This document shows positions 1 through 10,317 of a stretch of 64,000 nucleotides of DNA, one piece after another (position 1 is the first letter of the stretch; each line of letters begins with the position of its first letter). Under the pieces are notes generated by a model. That model was given only the letters and a program-made list of their open reading frames with translations. It ran no database searches and was not told the origin of the DNA. Location: NCBI RefSeq assembly GCF_028416595.1, contig NZ_JAMQKC010000008.1, forward strand, positions 62,001-126,000, read 5' to 3'. This DNA comes from Aquibacillus salsiterrae (GTDB taxonomy: Bacteria > Bacillota > Bacilli > Bacillales > Amphibacillaceae). The position numbers and the translations under genes were made by a program.

Positions 1-1
1 T

Positions 2-451
2 GTAACCGTGTTGTCATATGACTATGGGTATACGATAGGACCACCAGACCCGGTTGCACCAATATGGTGGATAGATCAGGTCCTTCGCTATGCAATTAGT
101 CTCATACCACAAGACAAATTAACGATGGCGATTCCTTTTTACGCATACAATTGGGCGATACCAGATACAACAGAAGAAAATGCAAAGGCTCTTTCGGTTA
201 ATGCAGCTCAAAATCTAGCATTACAAAAGTATGCTATGATAAATTATGATGAAAGGGGCCAATCGCCTTATTTTTATTATAGTCTAGGTAATCAAAATCA
301 TATCGTTTGGTTTGAGGATATCCGTAGTCTCGTTGCAAAATATCGTTTGTTAGAGGCCTTTAATTTACGAGGGGTTGCCTATTGGCGATTTCGGTACGAT
401 TTCCCCCAAAATTGGGCATATCTTAATCAGAATATTCAGGTTAAAAAATGA
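2..451 (+). CDS. Glycoside hydrolase 18 spore cortex/germination protein (YaaH/SleL-like), 5' end cut by window
   Basis: The frame is open from the window edge, giving 149 C-terminal residues. It matches the second half of the GH18 barrel of Bacillus YaaH/SleL/YdhD: an MSYD-like strand (LSYDYGY), a following GPPDPVAPIWWIDQVLRYA segment, IPFYAYNW, and a terminal GVAYWRFRYDFPQNW. Family members are N-acetylglucosaminidases acting on spore cortex muropeptides. The catalytic DxxDxDxE and any LysM domains would lie upstream of the window and cannot be checked. The family call is good; the choice among paralogues is not possible. Confidence 0.8.
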   Translation, partial: VTVLSYDYGYTIGPPDPVAPIWWIDQVLRYAISLIPQDKLTMAIPFYAYNWAIPDTTEENAKALSVNAAQNLALQKYAMINYDERGQSPYFYYSLGNQNHIVWFEDIRSLVAKYRLLEAFNLRGVAYWRFRYDFPQNWAYLNQNIQVKK

Positions 452-498
452 CAGATAACCTGACCAATTGTTAGATTTATATCCAATTTATCAAGATA

Positions 499-533
499 GG
501 AAGGAGAACGTAAAGTGGTACGTTCTTCCTTCC
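499..533. terminator. Weak hairpin between convergent genes
   Basis: A 13-14 bp inverted repeat (GGAAGGAGAACGT against ACGTTCTTCCTTCC, one bulge) lies between two convergent genes. There is no T-run on either side, so terminator function is inferred from position only. Confidence 0.35.
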
Positions 534-573
534 CAATTATCTTTGAAAACATGAGACGTTTTGATTTTGTTGT

Positions 574-984
574 TCAATCAATCATGTCTAGTAGGTCATC
601 TAACTTCTTTTCCACTTGTTCAGAGAGTTCAAGGAGTTTGGTGACATATGGTGATTCTTCTTGGGAAAGAACTAACAGAGGATATAGACTTTTCTCAATG
701 TCATCATATTCTTCTGGATATTTCTTTTCCACTGACTTTTCAATAACTTGCCATTGTTGACCAATCTCTTTACCTAATCTTTTAATTTTGCTCCGATTAT
801 TTGGTTCGTCTTCTAAAACATCTTCAAATGTTTCGATGAGTGACAATACCTTTTCAGTTCCTGTTACTATGTCTGCCTCAGCTTTTCCAGTGGTTGGTGT
901 TTTTGAACTATTTGTTTGACCAAACCCAACTAAGAAAGTCAAGATAGCAAACACGGTAATGAACAGCCAGCTGACTTTTTTCAT
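574..984 (-). CDS. Secreted or membrane-anchored hypothetical protein
   Basis: The protein is 136 aa with an N-terminal hydrophobic segment (KKVSWLFITVFAILTFLVGF) and no lipobox cysteine, then a highly charged helical region rich in E, K and D. I do not recognise a named family. The start is set by the ribosome binding site: AAAGGAG directly touches an upstream ATG (993), leaving no spacer, but sits 9 nt before the ATG at 984, which also begins the MKK signal sequence. It stands alone, convergent with the cortex hydrolase and divergent from htpG. Confidence 0.7.
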   Translation of the reverse strand: MKKVSWLFITVFAILTFLVGFGQTNSSKTPTTGKAEADIVTGTEKVLSLIETFEDVLEDEPNNRSKIKRLGKEIGQQWQVIEKSVEKKYPEEYDDIEKSLYPLLVLSQEESPYVTKLLELSEQVEKKLDDLLDMID

Positions 985-1188
985 GACGCTCATCTCCTTT
1001 CTTGTGTTTCTTTTATTTTCTACTACATTTTTGGAATTATCCTTGTTGAGTCCTTTAAATACGGAATCAATAAAGAGGAATTGACCAACAAGTGCAGAAT
1101 ATTGTTAGGAAAGAAAATTAGGATATTTGTTTCCTCTTCGTTAAAGTTGGCCATGCTTTTAATAGAAAAATGTACACTTATTCTGTTC

Positions 1189-1217
1189 TTGACATGAAAT
1201 AAAAGATATGATAAATA
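1189..1217 (+). promoter_or_regulatory. Probable sigma-A promoter of htpG
   Basis: A perfect TTGACA at 1189-1194 is followed after 17 nt by TAAATA at 1212-1217; a TATGAT overlaps at a shorter spacing. No CIRCE-type inverted repeat is visible in the leader, in line with htpG being outside the HrcA regulon in Bacillus. Confidence 0.55.
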
Positions 1218-1269
1218 AAAAGTGAAATTAGCTAGAATTTAAAAAACATAAAAGGGGAGCTGCATTGAT

Positions 1270-3141
1270 ATGAGAAAAAAACAATTTAAAGCAGAATCTA
1301 AACGATTACTTGAGATGATGGTTAATTCAATCTATTCGCATAAAGAAATTTTTCTGCGTGAATTAGTTTCTAATGCAAGTGATGCCATTGATAAGATTTA
1401 TTACAAAGCATTGACAGATGACTCTTTAACGTTTAATAAAGATGATTACTACATAAAAATTATCCCTAACAAAACAAAGCGTACATTGACTATTTCAGAT
1501 ACAGGGATTGGAATGACGAGTGAGGAATTGGAAACAAACCTTGGGGTAATTGCTAAAAGTGGTTCACTATCTTTTAAGGCTGAAAATGAAATGAAACAAG
1601 GTCAAGAAATCATTGGTCAATTTGGTGTGGGTTTTTATTCGGCATTTATGGTTGCTGATGAGGTAACTGTTTGTACAAAGCCAATCGGTAGTGAAGTTGC
1701 CCATGAATGGAAATCTAAAGGTGCCGATGGTTACACGATTAAAGCTTGTGAAAAAGAAATGGTCGGTACAGATATAACACTGAAAATCAAGGAAAATACA
1801 GAAGAGGATAATTATGACGATTATTTAGATGAATTTCGCTTAAAAGCAATTGTGAAAAAGTATTCTGATTTTATTCGTTACCCAATAAAAATGGACATTA
1901 CTGAACGTAAGTTAAAAGAAGGTAGTGAAGACGAATATGAAACAGTAATAGAAGAACAAACGATCAATAGTATGGTACCGATTTGGAGAAAAAATAAAAG
2001 TGAACTTTCGGATGAGGATTATGTAAATTTTTATAATGAGAAACGGTATGGTTACGATAATCCGTTAAAACATATCCATATAAGTGTAGACGGTGCAGTC
2101 CGTTACCAATCTATCCTATTTATTCCAGAGCAAATCCCTTATGACTACTATTCTAAGGAATTTGAAAAAGGTTTAGAATTATATTCCAATGGCGTACTAA
2201 TCATGGAAAAATGTGCAGATTTGCTTCCAGATTATTTTAGTTTTGTTAAGGGTATGGTAGATTCTGAGGACCTTTCTTTAAATATATCGAGAGAAATATT
2301 GCAGCATGACCGCCAATTAAAATTGATTGCAAAAAATATTAACAAAAAAATTAAAAGTCAGCTAACAAGCTTGATTAATGATGATCGTGGAAAATATGAA
2401 CAATTTTTTAAATCATTTGGAAGACAACTAAAGTATGGAGTGTATAGTGATTTTGGTGCAAATAAAGAAACGTTACAAGACTTACTCATGTTCTATTCTT
2501 CGATAGAGAAAAAGCTAGTAACACTTGATGAATATTTGTCTCGAATGAAGGAGGACCAAAACTATATTTATTATGCAACTGGGGAAAGTAACGAACGAAT
2601 TGCAAAGTCTCCGCAAACGGAGTTATTTGCTGATAAAGGCTACGAAATTCTTTATTTTACTGAGGAAGTCGACGAATTTGCTATTAAAATGCTTGGTAGC
2701 TATAAGGATAAAGAATTTAAATCAGTTTCTAGTGGCGATTTAGGGCTTGATGATGAAACAAAAGAAGCTGAAATCCAAGAAGAAAATAAAGAGCTTTTTG
2801 ACTATATGAAAGGAGTACTAAACAATCGGGTCAAGGATGTACGCGCATCAAGGAGACTGAAATCACATCCTGTGTGCATTACTAGTGAAGGGGAAATCTC
2901 TATTGAAATGGAGAAAATCTTAAAAACAATGCCAGATAACCAAAACATCCAAGCGGATAAAATACTAGAGATTAACCCAAGTCATGAAGTTTTCCAAACA
3001 TTAAAAGATGCATATGCGAATAATTTGGACAAACTCACGCTGTATACGAATTTGCTTTATAATCAAGCATTACTAATTGAGGGATTACCAATTCAAGATC
3101 CAGTAGAATTTACGAATGACATATGCAAGGTGATGGTTTAA
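1270..3141 (+). CDS. htpG: Molecular chaperone HtpG (Hsp90 family)
   Basis: This is a 623-residue cytosolic Hsp90 chaperone, normal length for Bacillus HtpG. The GHKL ATPase motifs are in order: [12 protein letters not shown] at residues 31-42 with the catalytic Glu and Mg-binding Asn, DTGIGM near 80, then the lid [11 protein letters not shown]. The middle-domain ISREILQ segment and the C-terminal dimerisation region follow. The start has AAGGGGAG about 10 nt upstream. It is a single-gene unit with its own promoter and a strong terminator. It folds and stabilises client proteins under stress (family knowledge). Confidence 0.97.
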   Translation: MRKKQFKAESKRLLEMMVNSIYSHKEIFLRELVSNASDAIDKIYYKALTDDSLTFNKDDYYIKIIPNKTKRTLTISDTGIGMTSEELETNLGVIAKSGSLSFKAENEMKQGQEIIGQFGVGFYSAFMVADEVTVCTKPIGSEVAHEWKSKGADGYTIKACEKEMVGTDITLKIKENTEEDNYDDYLDEFRLKAIVKKYSDFIRYPIKMDITERKLKEGSEDEYETVIEEQTINSMVPIWRKNKSELSDEDYVNFYNEKRYGYDNPLKHIHISVDGAVRYQSILFIPEQIPYDYYSKEFEKGLELYSNGVLIMEKCADLLPDYFSFVKGMVDSEDLSLNISREILQHDRQLKLIAKNINKKIKSQLTSLINDDRGKYEQFFKSFGRQLKYGVYSDFGANKETLQDLLMFYSSIEKKLVTLDEYLSRMKEDQNYIYYATGESNERIAKSPQTELFADKGYEILYFTEEVDEFAIKMLGSYKDKEFKSVSSGDLGLDDETKEAEIQEENKELFDYMKGVLNNRVKDVRASRRLKSHPVCITSEGEISIEMEKILKTMPDNQNIQADKILEINPSHEVFQTLKDAYANNLDKLTLYTNLLYNQALLIEGLPIQDPVEFTNDICKVMV

Positions 3142-3182
3142 CTGGTTAGTAGTGTGCCAACATTAGATACAACAAAGAGTCA

Positions 3183-3212
3183 AAGAAAGATCCTTTGGTG
3201 AGGATCTTTCTT
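3183..3212 (+). terminator. Rho-independent terminator after htpG
   Basis: A perfect 12-bp stem, AAGAAAGATCCT with its complement, around a 6-nt loop. The T content is inside the right arm rather than a separate run. Confidence 0.8.
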
Positions 3213-3340
3213 ACATGTTGCAATAGCGGATTAAAACTATTTAAAAATCAAATCGATAAAAATTGAAGCAAAAAAGGCGATTATCGTATCGTTTCATGCT
3301 AAGATATAACGATATACATACTAGGAAGAGGTGTAGGATT

Positions 3341-4261
3341 GTGAATAAGCTCAAACTAGGAACAAGTGATTTAGAAGTGAGTGAAATTTCGTTAGGTTGC
3401 ATGCGAATGAATAACCTGTCGAAACAAGAGGCTAACAAAGTGATTGAAAACGCTTTAGAAAATGGGATTGATTTCTTTGACCATGCTGATATATATGGTG
3501 GTGGGACTTCTGAAGAAATATTTGCTGATGCCATTGATATGAATCCTAGCGTTCGTGAAAAAATGATTATTCAAACAAAGTGCGGGATTCGCCCAGGCGT
3601 TGCATTTGATTTCTCTAAAACACACATATTACATTCTGTAGAAGGAAGTCTAAAGCGGTTAAATACAGATTACATTGATGTTTTGCTCCTTCATCGACCA
3701 GATGCATTAGTTGAGCCGGAAGAAGTTGCTGAAGCTTTTGCTCAATTAAAGGAAAGTGGGAAGGTTAGACATTTTGGTGTTAGTAACCAAAACCCGATGC
3801 AAATTGAGCTTCTCAAAAAATATGTGGAACAAGACCTCATCGTTAACCAATTACAGCTAAGTGTCATGTTCACTCCGATGATTGACGCTGGATTAAATGT
3901 TAACATGCAGCACGACCCGTCGGTAGTCCGTGATGGAAGTATCTTAGATTACAGTCGGCTAAACGATATGACCATCCAAGCTTGGTCCCCGTTCCAATAC
4001 GGCATGTTTCAAGGTGTCTTTGTCGGAAATGAAAAGTTCCCTGAAGTAAATGCAAAGTTAACCGAGCTAGCTGATAAGTACAGTGTAACAGAATCAGCAA
4101 TTGCAATTGCCTGGATTCTCCGTCATCCAGCCAACATTCAGCCAATTGTTGGAACGATGAACACCAAGCGACTTACTGATATCGCAAAAGCTTCTAACGT
4201 AAAATTATCCCGGGAAGAATGGTATGAAATTTATATGGCAGCTGGAAATAAGCTTCCTTAA
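3341..4261 (+). CDS. Aldo/keto reductase, YdhF-like
   Basis: The protein is 306 aa and a cytosolic NADPH-dependent oxidoreductase of the AKR superfamily, closest in feel to B. subtilis YdhF. The catalytic tetrad is visible: Asp and Tyr in FFDHADIYGGG, Lys in QTKCGI and His in LLHRPD; the nucleotide-binding end has GVSNQNP and GTMNTKRL. The frame extends 26 codons upstream, but GTG at 3341 has AGGAAGAGGTG before it and begins the family's usual LGTSDLEVS start. The substrate is unknown. Confidence 0.88.
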   Translation: MNKLKLGTSDLEVSEISLGCMRMNNLSKQEANKVIENALENGIDFFDHADIYGGGTSEEIFADAIDMNPSVREKMIIQTKCGIRPGVAFDFSKTHILHSVEGSLKRLNTDYIDVLLLHRPDALVEPEEVAEAFAQLKESGKVRHFGVSNQNPMQIELLKKYVEQDLIVNQLQLSVMFTPMIDAGLNVNMQHDPSVVRDGSILDYSRLNDMTIQAWSPFQYGMFQGVFVGNEKFPEVNAKLTELADKYSVTESAIAIAWILRHPANIQPIVGTMNTKRLTDIAKASNVKLSREEWYEIYMAAGNKLP

Positions 4262-4300
4262 CTACAAAAGAGACATTATGCAATGAGAGAAATAGAAGAG

Positions 4301-4336
4301 GACCTACACCAATACTTGAGTGTGGGTCTTTAGCTT
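4301..4336 (+). terminator. Probable terminator
   Basis: A 9-bp stem GACCTACAC/GTGTGGGTC with one G-U pair, followed by a T-rich stretch, after the aldo/keto reductase gene. Confidence 0.5.
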
Positions 4337-4469
4337 TTCTACTCTAGCTTTAAATTAAAAAAGAAAAGAGGTCATAAAGAAAACATGTGAAAAAACCATC
4401 GTTACGGGTCCATATTCGTGTATAATGACAATATGGAGTTAGTGCATACAGATTAAAGGGCGGTAGGAT

Positions 4470-5636
4470 ATGATAGAAGAAAATATTACAAGAATTGACT
4501 TAGATGGGAAAGAAATAATTCTAGTAGGAACTGCACACGTTTCTAAACAAAGTGCAGAGCAAGTAAAGGAAATCATCGCGCGTGAACGTCCTGACTCGGT
4601 TTGTGTCGAGTTAGATGAACAAAGATACCAGTCTATTATCGATGGTAGTAGCTGGAAGGAAATGGACATATTTAAAGTAATTAAAGAAAAGCGGGCCACC
4701 TTACTTTTAATGAACTTAGTGATTTCTTCTTTCCAGAAACGTATGGCAAAGCAACTAGGTGTAAAACCAGGACAAGAAATGATTCAAGGGATTGAGTCAG
4801 CAAAAGAAATAGGTGCAGAACTCGTATTAGCAGACAGGAATATTCAAATTACCTTCGCTAGAATCTGGAATGGGATTGGTCTGTGGGGTAAATCAAAGTT
4901 AATGATGGATATATTCTTGAGTATTTTTAGCAATGAAACCATTTCTGAAGAAGAGTTAGAAAAAATGAAAAGTAAGGATATGCTAAATTCCATGTTAAGT
5001 GAGTTAACGGAGTCTTTTCCAAGATTGAAGCGACCGTTAATTGACGAACGTGATCAATATTTGGCTCAAAAAATAAAAGAAGCTCCTGGAGATAAGGTAG
5101 TTGCCGTCTTAGGTGCAGCTCACGTCCCAGGTATAAGTAAAGAAATTTATAATGAACAAGATATGGAAGCTATTACGAGGCGCCCACCAAAATCAAAGGT
5201 GCCAAAAATAATAGGGTGGAGTATTCCTATTTTAATTCTTGCGATAATTGGCTATACGTTTATTGCCAATCCATCAGCTGGGTTACAACAAACGATTAGT
5301 TGGGTACTTTGGAACGGATCATTCTCTGCAATTGGAACAGCTATTGCATTCGGTCATCCATTTGCAATAGTAACTGCCTTTATTGCTGCTCCGATTACTT
5401 CCTTGAACCCGTTATTAGCAGCTGGTTGGTTTGCTGGGTTAGTCCAAGCAGTTGTTGCAAAACCGAACGTAGGAGATTTTGAAACATTGTCTGAAGATGT
5501 TTATTCAGTAAAAGGATTTTGGAATAATAAAGTAAGTCGGATTTTGTTGATTGTTGTGTTAGCAAATCTGGGTAGCTCTATAGGTACGTTTATTGGTGGA
5601 GCTGATGTTATTCGATTATTTATTGAAAATATTTAA
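4470..5636 (+). CDS. TraB/PrgY family membrane protein
   Basis: The 388-aa protein has the TraB/GumN layout: a conserved N-terminal VGTAHVSKQSAEQV (residues 17-30), CVELDEQRY, then GAAHVPGI near 217, and at least three C-terminal membrane segments from about residue 243 on. Enterococcal TraB/PrgY limits pheromone activity, and the paired conserved His motifs suggest a metal-dependent peptidase-like fold (family knowledge). In Bacillaceae the role is not known. GGGCGG lies before the ATG. It is a single gene between terminators. Confidence 0.88.
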   Translation: MIEENITRIDLDGKEIILVGTAHVSKQSAEQVKEIIARERPDSVCVELDEQRYQSIIDGSSWKEMDIFKVIKEKRATLLLMNLVISSFQKRMAKQLGVKPGQEMIQGIESAKEIGAELVLADRNIQITFARIWNGIGLWGKSKLMMDIFLSIFSNETISEEELEKMKSKDMLNSMLSELTESFPRLKRPLIDERDQYLAQKIKEAPGDKVVAVLGAAHVPGISKEIYNEQDMEAITRRPPKSKVPKIIGWSIPILILAIIGYTFIANPSAGLQQTISWVLWNGSFSAIGTAIAFGHPFAIVTAFIAAPITSLNPLLAAGWFAGLVQAVVAKPNVGDFETLSEDVYSVKGFWNNKVSRILLIVVLANLGSSIGTFIGGADVIRLFIENI

Positions 5637-5724
5637 CTAAAACAGGTTATTCAAAAAGTCCGGGTAAAAATGAGACATATAACTCATCAGTCTTTTTATC
5701 CTCCTTTTTAAAACACGCACTTAG

Positions 5725-5770
5725 AAACCCATTGACCATATTGTCAGTGGGTTTATGGTTACTTTTTTAG
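5725..5770 (+). terminator. Terminator after the TraB gene
   Basis: A 12-bp stem AAACCCATTGAC/GTCAGTGGGTTT (one G-U pair), 6-nt loop, followed by a T6 run at 5763-5768. Confidence 0.75.
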
Positions 5771-5932
5771 TTTCATAAGCTGGTTGTTTAAATTGATGTT
5801 TTTTCTTCCTAAATCAAAGAATACAAATGAAAAAAGTCTCTATTTGAGCGAGTTTACGGTATAATGGTTAGGTGATGGGATTAACTATTATAGCTAAAAT
5901 AGAAGTGAAAATAAAGAAAGAGAGTGAACAGA

Positions 5933-6649
5933 ATGGGTCGTAAATGGAATAATATTAAGGAAAAAAAAGCCTCTAAAGATGCAAATACTAGTCGTATTTA
6001 TGCAAAGTTTGGCAGGGAAATTTACGTGGCAGCAAACCAAGGAGAGCCGGATCCTGAGGCAAACCAGAACTTAAAATTCGTGTTAGAACGCGCAAAAACG
6101 TATAACGTACCAAAAGCAATTATTGAACGAGCAATCGAGAAGGCAAAAGGCGGTTCAGAGGAAAACTACGATGAATTACGTTATGAAGGTTTTGGTCCTA
6201 ATGGTACAATGCTAATAGTGGATGCCTTAACAAATAATGTTAATCGTACTGCCTCAGAAGTTCGTGCAGCCTTTAATAAAAACGGTGGAAATATGGGTGT
6301 TAGTGGATCGGTTGCTTATATGTTTGATGCAACAGCAGTTATTGGCGTTGAAGGGAAAACAGAGGAAGAAGCATTGGAAATATTGATGGAAGCAGATGTA
6401 GACGTGCGTGACATTATCGAAGAAGAGGGTACAGTAATTGTCTATGCGGAACCTGATCAGTTTCACGCGGTACAAGAAGCTTTTCAACAAGCCGGAATTA
6501 CTGAATTCGCTGTGGCAGAATTAACGATGCTTGCACAAAATGAACTGGCGTTGGATCATGACGTACAATTTGAATTTGAAAAACTAGTAGATGCTATTGA
6601 AGATTTAGAAGACGTGCAACAGGTTTATCACAATGTGGAACTTTCATAG
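5933..6649 (+). CDS. YebC/PmpR family regulator (YeeI-like)
   Basis: The 238-aa cytosolic protein begins [20 protein letters not shown], as B. subtilis YeeI does, and carries the family's [22 protein letters not shown] and [16 protein letters not shown] motifs. Members have been described as DNA-binding transcription regulators, and more recent work links the family to easing ribosome stalling. A GTG nine nt upstream is in frame, but the ATG at 5933 fits the family start and the AGAGAGTG spacing. Length matches the usual 238-240 aa. It is a single-gene unit closed by a strong hairpin. Confidence 0.93.
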   Translation: MGRKWNNIKEKKASKDANTSRIYAKFGREIYVAANQGEPDPEANQNLKFVLERAKTYNVPKAIIERAIEKAKGGSEENYDELRYEGFGPNGTMLIVDALTNNVNRTASEVRAAFNKNGGNMGVSGSVAYMFDATAVIGVEGKTEEEALEILMEADVDVRDIIEEEGTVIVYAEPDQFHAVQEAFQQAGITEFAVAELTMLAQNELALDHDVQFEFEKLVDAIEDLEDVQQVYHNVELS

Positions 6650-6713
6650 TTGGGTATAGGCTACGGTCAGATAAGGCTAAAATAATAAAGCTGTAGCATT
6701 ACTCAGGTACTTG

Positions 6714-6746
6714 AAAAAGAAGACTAAAATATTTAGTCTTCTTTTT
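6714..6746. terminator. Strong bidirectional terminator
   Basis: A perfect 15-bp palindrome (AAAAAGAAGACTAAA with its complement, 3-nt loop) with T-rich ends on both strands, between the convergent YebC-type gene and the degV-type gene. Confidence 0.9.
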
Positions 6747-6830
6747 GCTGAATAGATAACACCCAGCCTCAATCGTCTTGCGCTTTTCCTCAGTATTGTA
6801 CCATTTCCTAGCCCTTCTAAAAGCGGCTAG

Positions 6831-7682
6831 CTATTTTTCCACCCATGCAAGCCCAATCGTTTCAGGACCAGTATGCACACCTGCAACAGGAATTAATGGC
6901 ATTTTTTCAATCCTGAGCTCTTGATATGATTCTTTTATTTTAGTAACGAGTGCTTCAGCTGCCTCTTTGTCACCAGCATAGATCACTGCAATCCGGTTAT
7001 GAATCCCTCGTTCAACTGCTTGGTGAAAGATAGTTAGCAGAGATTTTTCTGCTTTTTTTAATGTGCGGACTTTTTCAACAATAATGACTTTACCTTCCTC
7101 TAAAGCAAGAATTGGTTTAATTTGCAATATGTTCCCGATTAAAGAACCGAAATTAGATACTCTACCACTTCTTCTAAGTTGCTCTAAGCTAGAAGGTAAT
7201 AGATATAATTTACCCTTTTCGCGCATAACGATAAGTTCACTAATTAATTGCTTCATCTCCATACCTTTATGATGTAAGGATAACCCTGTTTCAATTAGGT
7301 ACCTTAGTGGGAAAGAGCCTATCCATGAATCAATGGGATTGATGGGGAAGCCAACCATTTCCGCAGCCTGTACAGAAGAAGAATATACGCCAGTTAGTTT
7401 ACTGGATGCATGAATCACAACTGCTTCATCATAATTCTCTTTTAACTTTTCATATAAGTTGATAAAATCTCCTAAAGCTGGTTGAGAGCTCATCGGCTGA
7501 GTATCAGTGTTCATCATTTTTTTATAAAATTCATCTACAGTTATATCAATTTCTTCTTTGAATGTCACATCACCGAAGGAGACACCCATAGGAACAACGA
7601 AAACATGGTTTTCCTCTAACCATTGTTTATCTTCTTTAGAAAAACTGGCAGTGGAATCAGTAACCCAAGCAATTTTTTTCAT
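6831..7682 (-). CDS. DegV family fatty-acid-binding protein
   Basis: The 283-aa protein matches DegV/FakB: VTDSTASF at residues 7-14, a central MSSQPALGDF, ASSKLTGVYSS lining the lipid pocket, LRRSGRVS and a C-terminal HTGPETIGLAW. Family members bind a fatty acid and present it to the kinase FakA for phospholipid synthesis (established for FakB; inferred here). AAAGGGAG lies before the ATG. No fakA is adjacent. Confidence 0.92.
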   Translation of the reverse strand: MKKIAWVTDSTASFSKEDKQWLEENHVFVVPMGVSFGDVTFKEEIDITVDEFYKKMMNTDTQPMSSQPALGDFINLYEKLKENYDEAVVIHASSKLTGVYSSSVQAAEMVGFPINPIDSWIGSFPLRYLIETGLSLHHKGMEMKQLISELIVMREKGKLYLLPSSLEQLRRSGRVSNFGSLIGNILQIKPILALEEGKVIIVEKVRTLKKAEKSLLTIFHQAVERGIHNRIAVIYAGDKEAAEALVTKIKESYQELRIEKMPLIPVAGVHTGPETIGLAWVEK

Positions 7683-7814
7683 TGTTTTTTACTCCCTTTA
7701 ATAAATTACGTAACTGTCACAAAAAGTCACAGAGACATTAGTATTATAACAAGTTTTTTTCTGTTAAGAAAATGATATAGTTATAGCAATAATTAAAAGG
7801 ATACCAATAGAAAG

Positions 7815-8636
7815 TTATTCGTTTAAAGGTAGCAATGACTGAATAAATGATTTAGCGCCCTCTATGTCATTTGACCCTTTTGATATCAGAATAATCTTTG
7901 CACCTTCTATATTTGTTCCTTTAAAAAGGTCAGATCCAGATATCTCTATTCCGTATAACCTATTCGTATCATCATCTTCGGTTTTAGAATAATATAAGGA
8001 GCTCTGTTCTGTTTCACTTAAATTCAAGTCATCTAACGGGATAAACGAGCCATCATCGACAAAAACCTCATAATTTCGCTTATCGAAAATAAAAACATCA
8101 GGATTTGCTTGGGTTAAAGTTGCTTGATTCTTTACGATGGTTCCCATATCAAATTGTGAACGAACTTCTTCTGGTTGATAGAAGAAGTCAAAGTTGGCTA
8201 TGCCGTTTGGATAAAGATTTGTTAAATTTTCTTCTATTAATGTAACGTCATCACTAGCGTAATTACCCATCATAATAATATTAAACTCTTCTTCTGGGTG
8301 GTCAGCAATATCCTCGTTATCATTACCGCCAAGCATCGATACGACTAGATATACGATTAAGAAAAGTCCAATAGTTCCACCTAGTAAGTGGAATTTATAG
8401 TAATAGAAAAAGTGACTAACTTGTTCTTTCAATGGGCTATCTTTGATACTAGTAGGTTCAAGCGGAACTCCTGTTAGCTCACTTTTTATTAGTTTGTATG
8501 CCTGATTTAACTCATCTATCTGGTTATTTCCTAAATTTCTTTGTCGCTTGATTAACCTTATGTATCTCTCATCTAACTGATCGAGTGTAACGTCATCGGA
8601 AACTTCGAGTATTTCTTTGGCTTTTTGTATATCCAT
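7815..8636 (-). CDS. Single-pass membrane protein with a J-domain-like N-terminus
   Basis: The protein is 273 aa. Residues 1-60 are helical and look like a degenerate J-domain (KEILEVSDDVTLDQLDERYIRL) without the HPD motif. A membrane segment follows near residues 87-105 (LGGTIGLFLIVYLVVSML), then an extracytoplasmic domain resembling a solute-binding fold (NPDVFIFDKRN). AAGGATG lies 10 nt before the ATG at 8636; a TTG 48 nt upstream has no ribosome binding site. Similar unnamed proteins occur in Bacillaceae. Function unknown. Confidence 0.75.
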   Translation of the reverse strand: MDIQKAKEILEVSDDVTLDQLDERYIRLIKRQRNLGNNQIDELNQAYKLIKSELTGVPLEPTSIKDSPLKEQVSHFFYYYKFHLLGGTIGLFLIVYLVVSMLGGNDNEDIADHPEEEFNIIMMGNYASDDVTLIEENLTNLYPNGIANFDFFYQPEEVRSQFDMGTIVKNQATLTQANPDVFIFDKRNYEVFVDDGSFIPLDDLNLSETEQSSLYYSKTEDDDTNRLYGIEISGSDLFKGTNIEGAKIILISKGSNDIEGAKSFIQSLLPLNE

Positions 8637-8872
8637 CTTGTCCACATCCTTAAACTGAGTCTTCTTATATGTATCCGCTAACAAAGGATCTGCTTTAATG
8701 ATAACATGTTTTTAGTGGAAAAGGGCTTATCTCATTGAATGTTTTATAATACGATTGGACATGATTGAGTTCTATTATCAAAGCAGCATATGTGGCATCA
8801 AATATGCTAGTTGCTGAAAAACACGTCAAACGATTCTAACTTTGGCCTTGTAAGTATATGTGATTCCCTTAA

Positions 8873-10075
8873 CTAGATTACACTATTTTCCTTCTTCAAA
8901 AGAATAAAAATGATTAGAGAAAATCCAGCACATAACAAAGCGTTTAACGCAATAAAACTATAACCTGCTTGCATTCCTATGGCGATATTTTTTCCGGTTT
9001 CTACATTGTTAAACCAGTTGCTAAATAACTCAATGATATAGCCAATGAGCAAGTTACCAACAATACTTCCAATTCCAATCAATGAAACAGTAAATGTAAT
9101 TGCCGAATCTGTTCCTTTTGCGTAACGTTTTGCAAGTAATGCCATCATCGTTGGGTAAATTGGGGCAACCCAGATGCCTGCAATGGCGAACAAAATAGCG
9201 GCTTCTTCTCCGATTGAAATAGCGGCCAAACTACTAATCCCAGCTAGACCGGAAAAGATAATTACAGATTTTGTATACCCGAACTTGTCCGTTACTGGAC
9301 CGAGTAATAGTCGTGCAAACATAAATAATAAGAAAAAAACAGACAACAGTTTAGATGCTTCATCTAGTGTCCAATCATAGACTTTTATTAAATAGTTAAC
9401 CAGCCAGCTGGCCATTCCAAGTTCAGCTACGACCCCAAATGTCAAGGCGAAAACAATGAGCCAAGCAATTCGATCACGTGTTAATCCTTTGATGGATGTT
9501 CGTTCCCCTTGAATAGTGTTTTCGTTTGAGAAATTACTCAAGACTACAGGGATAATTGGCAGAAGCGAGAAAGATAACATAATCAAGTACATTCCGCGCC
9601 AACCTAACTCCGAATTAAAGATAACCCAGCCCATCATTGATGTAGCAAAAATGGGGGCAACTGTTGATCCTAATCCATAGAAGAAGTGGGAGAGATTAAG
9701 CATGGTGCCAGTATTTTTAGTGAAGATTCTCGCAGCAATAATGGCTAAACTTATTTCAAGCATGCCGTTTCCCACATTTAAGAAAAAATAGGAAGCGGAA
9801 AGCATAAAAAAGCTATTGGATAAGTAGATAAAATACCCCGACAATGCCATTGCAGAAAATAAAATAATGCTTGTCAACTTGACCCCAATTTTGTTGATTA
9901 ATGTTGAAGTATATAAACAAGCAATTAGAAATCCCAGAGCATTAAGTGCTAACAGAATTCCTAATTGTGACTCTGATACTTGAAAGTCTGCTTGAATCTT
10001 AGGGATGGCCGGCCCCTTAATATTTTCCGAAATACCAAAGATAGTAAATCCGCCGAATACAACGATCATTAACAA
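8873..10075 (-). CDS. MFS transporter (fucose-permease-like); true start probably CTG at 10105
   Basis: The 400-aa protein has about 12 membrane segments and MFS hallmarks (GPAIPKIQADFQVSESQLG, GKRYAKGT-like loops, RLLLGPVTDKFG). It resembles FucP/YfkF-type sugar or drug transporters; the substrate is unknown. The start is odd. TTG at 10075 and ATG at 10069 have no ribosome binding site and would cut the first helix short. The open frame continues upstream, and a CTG at 10105 sits 9 nt after AAAGGA, giving LKVTPKQNYILLM, a normal MFS N-terminus. An upstream frameshift is the alternative. Confidence 0.85.
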   Translation of the reverse strand: MLMIVVFGGFTIFGISENIKGPAIPKIQADFQVSESQLGILLALNALGFLIACLYTSTLINKIGVKLTSIILFSAMALSGYFIYLSNSFFMLSASYFFLNVGNGMLEISLAIIAARIFTKNTGTMLNLSHFFYGLGSTVAPIFATSMMGWVIFNSELGWRGMYLIMLSFSLLPIIPVVLSNFSNENTIQGERTSIKGLTRDRIAWLIVFALTFGVVAELGMASWLVNYLIKVYDWTLDEASKLLSVFFLLFMFARLLLGPVTDKFGYTKSVIIFSGLAGISSLAAISIGEEAAILFAIAGIWVAPIYPTMMALLAKRYAKGTDSAITFTVSLIGIGSIVGNLLIGYIIELFSNWFNNVETGKNIAIGMQAGYSFIALNALLCAGFSLIIFILLKKENSVI

Positions 10076-10317
10076 GATATAATTTTGTTTAGGTGTGACT
10101 TTCAGGAAGACCCATCCTTTCGATAAAAGATTTCTGATAGTAGTATTGTAGTCGCTTTCTATCCATTAGCAAATTTAAAAGGCTTATATGGCTTAAACAT
10201 AACATCTATGCTGGAATAGAATTTAATAAGATTCAGTTATAAATAGTTTTCTTTGAAAAGAAAAGGAGATATAATCGAGGGGAAATATCTTTGATTCGAG
10301 AGAAAGGGTGTCAGCAA

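Noticed and set aside
515-760. Plus-strand 81-aa frame
   Set aside because: It lies opposite the minus-strand gene at 574-984, and its start is in the loop of a hairpin.
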